The notes beneath the pieces were generated by a model that did no database searches, was not told the DNA's origin, and worked only from the letters and a program-made list of their open reading frames with translations. 64,000 bases of DNA from Roseimicrobium gellanilyticum (GTDB taxonomy: Bacteria > Verrucomicrobiota > Verrucomicrobiia > Verrucomicrobiales > Verrucomicrobiaceae): positions 372,001 through 436,000 of the forward strand of contig NZ_QNRR01000005.1 of assembly GCF_003315205.1 (NCBI RefSeq). Reading direction: 5' to 3'. The translations under genes were made by a program, and so were the position numbers. This document shows, piece by piece, positions 63,311-64,000 of the stretch (positions are counted from its first letter, which is position 1; each line of letters begins with the position of its first letter).

Positions 63311-64000
63311 ATGAAAGCGCTCCTTTTTGCCACCACCTCTCTCCTCCTGCTGGCAGCCAGCGGCACTGCCCAGACACCCGCACCCGGCAGCTTTGCTGCG
63401 AGCCGGGCGCCGGGCCTCTGGATCAATCGCGAGGTGAACCAATACCAGCCGATGGAGCTGCAGGCTGCCGCGGTGGACATCAAAGTGCGCGGCCATCTGG
63501 CCACCACCACGGTGGAGCTCACCTTCTACAACCCAAACTCACGCGTGATGGAGGGTGAGTTTGTTTTTCCACTCGATGAAGGACAGACCGTGTCCGGCTA
63601 TGCCTTGGAGGTGGAGGGCAAGATGCGCCAGGCGGTGATTGTGGAGAAGCAACGAGGGCGGGCGATTTTCGAGGAGATTGTGCGGCGCGGCATCGACCCG
63701 GGACTGGCGGAGCTCACACGTGGGAATGTCTTTCGCACACGCGTGTATCCCATCTTTGCAGAGAAGACCAAGCGGGTGTCCGTGACCTTTGAGCAGGAAC
63801 TCAAGGCCGACGGTGATACGTTTCGCTATGCCCTGCCCATGTTCATCCCGGGGAAGCTGAAAACGTATCGTACACATGTGGAGGTGGTGCGCGCTCCCGG
63901 TGTTCCCTTCACCAGGGGCAATGCGTGCGAGCCGCTGGAGTTCAAGAGACAGCGGAACAACCAGAGCCAGGTGGCGGAGTTCACGAAGGTGGGCGTGGAA
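63311..64000 (+). CDS. VIT-domain protein, cut by window end
   Basis: The first 230 residues are visible and the frame continues off the window. A signal peptide (about 1-22) leads into a vault/inter-alpha-trypsin (VIT) domain: PMELQAAAVDIKVRGHLATTTVELTFYNPNS, EGEFVFPLDEGQTVSGYALEV, VEKQRGRAIFEEIVRRGIDPGL and NVFRTRVYPIFAEKTKRVSVTF. In most relatives a von Willebrand A domain follows, which would lie outside this window. Such proteins are thought to bind ligands in the envelope; the role here is unknown. Confidence 0.9.
   Translation, partial: MKALLFATTSLLLLAASGTAQTPAPGSFAASRAPGLWINREVNQYQPMELQAAAVDIKVRGHLATTTVELTFYNPNSRVMEGEFVFPLDEGQTVSGYALEVEGKMRQAVIVEKQRGRAIFEEIVRRGIDPGLAELTRGNVFRTRVYPIFAEKTKRVSVTFEQELKADGDTFRYALPMFIPGKLKTYRTHVEVVRAPGVPFTRGNACEPLEFKRQRNNQSQVAEFTKVGVE

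Overview
The window looks like chromosomal DNA of a heterotrophic Verrucomicrobiota bacterium (Verrucomicrobiales-like). The evidence is high GC, dense coding, few clear ribosome binding sites, and families typical of the PVC group: a DUF1501/PSD1 (DUF1549-DUF1553) pair with a CxxCH site, a PVC-type haem-binding dehydrogenase, a secreted sulfatase, an HTTM-like membrane protein, a hydroxypyruvate-isomerase-like protein and a VIT-domain protein. I saw no rRNA, tRNA, CRISPR array, phage or transposase gene. Assignments are from reading the sequence; no searches were run.

Bases 1-16.8 kb form a surface-glycan or glycoconjugate locus. On the minus strand lie an 890-residue polytopic membrane protein, an ArnC/GtrB-like polyprenyl-phosphate glycosyltransferase and a GT2 enzyme cut by the window edge. 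On the plus strand follow a GT4-like transferase, two tandem GT2-FkbM methyltransferase fusions and a 1520-residue NRPS (C-A-T-C). A GT2 enzyme and a small methyltransferase then return on the minus strand. The NRPS among glycosyltransferases is the most unusual part of the window: it may make an amino-acyl or amide decoration of a glycan, or a small glycosylated product.

Bases 16.8-31.6 kb are mostly housekeeping: trpB, mutY, rnhC, an HU protein, a methyltransferase, a YgdR-like lipoprotein, maf, a KefB-type antiporter with its KefF/G-like partner, a dienelactone-hydrolase-like enzyme, an RmlC-like cupin, clpP, a RdgB-type pyrophosphatase and a YhaM-like HD protein. Small membrane or unknown proteins lie between them. 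Bases 31.8-43.3 kb hold secreted catabolic genes and a peptide-type ABC transporter (binding protein, fused double permease, one ATPase). Bases 43.4-50.7 kb hold small hypotheticals, rpmE-prfA, twin tiny lipoproteins with matching terminators and a ceramidase-like secreted enzyme.

Bases 50.7-64 kb hold the haem dehydrogenase, an HTTM-like protein with its partner, an SGNH-like protein, a divergent GT2/epimerase pair, a run of four small minus-strand unknowns that includes a DUF4272-like protein, a sulfatase, an SHD1-like repeat protein and the start of a VIT protein.

Three unrelated REPIN-like inverted repeats (about 22.1, 31.7 and 48.6 kb) sit between genes. They imply RAYT-type mobilisation elsewhere in the genome.
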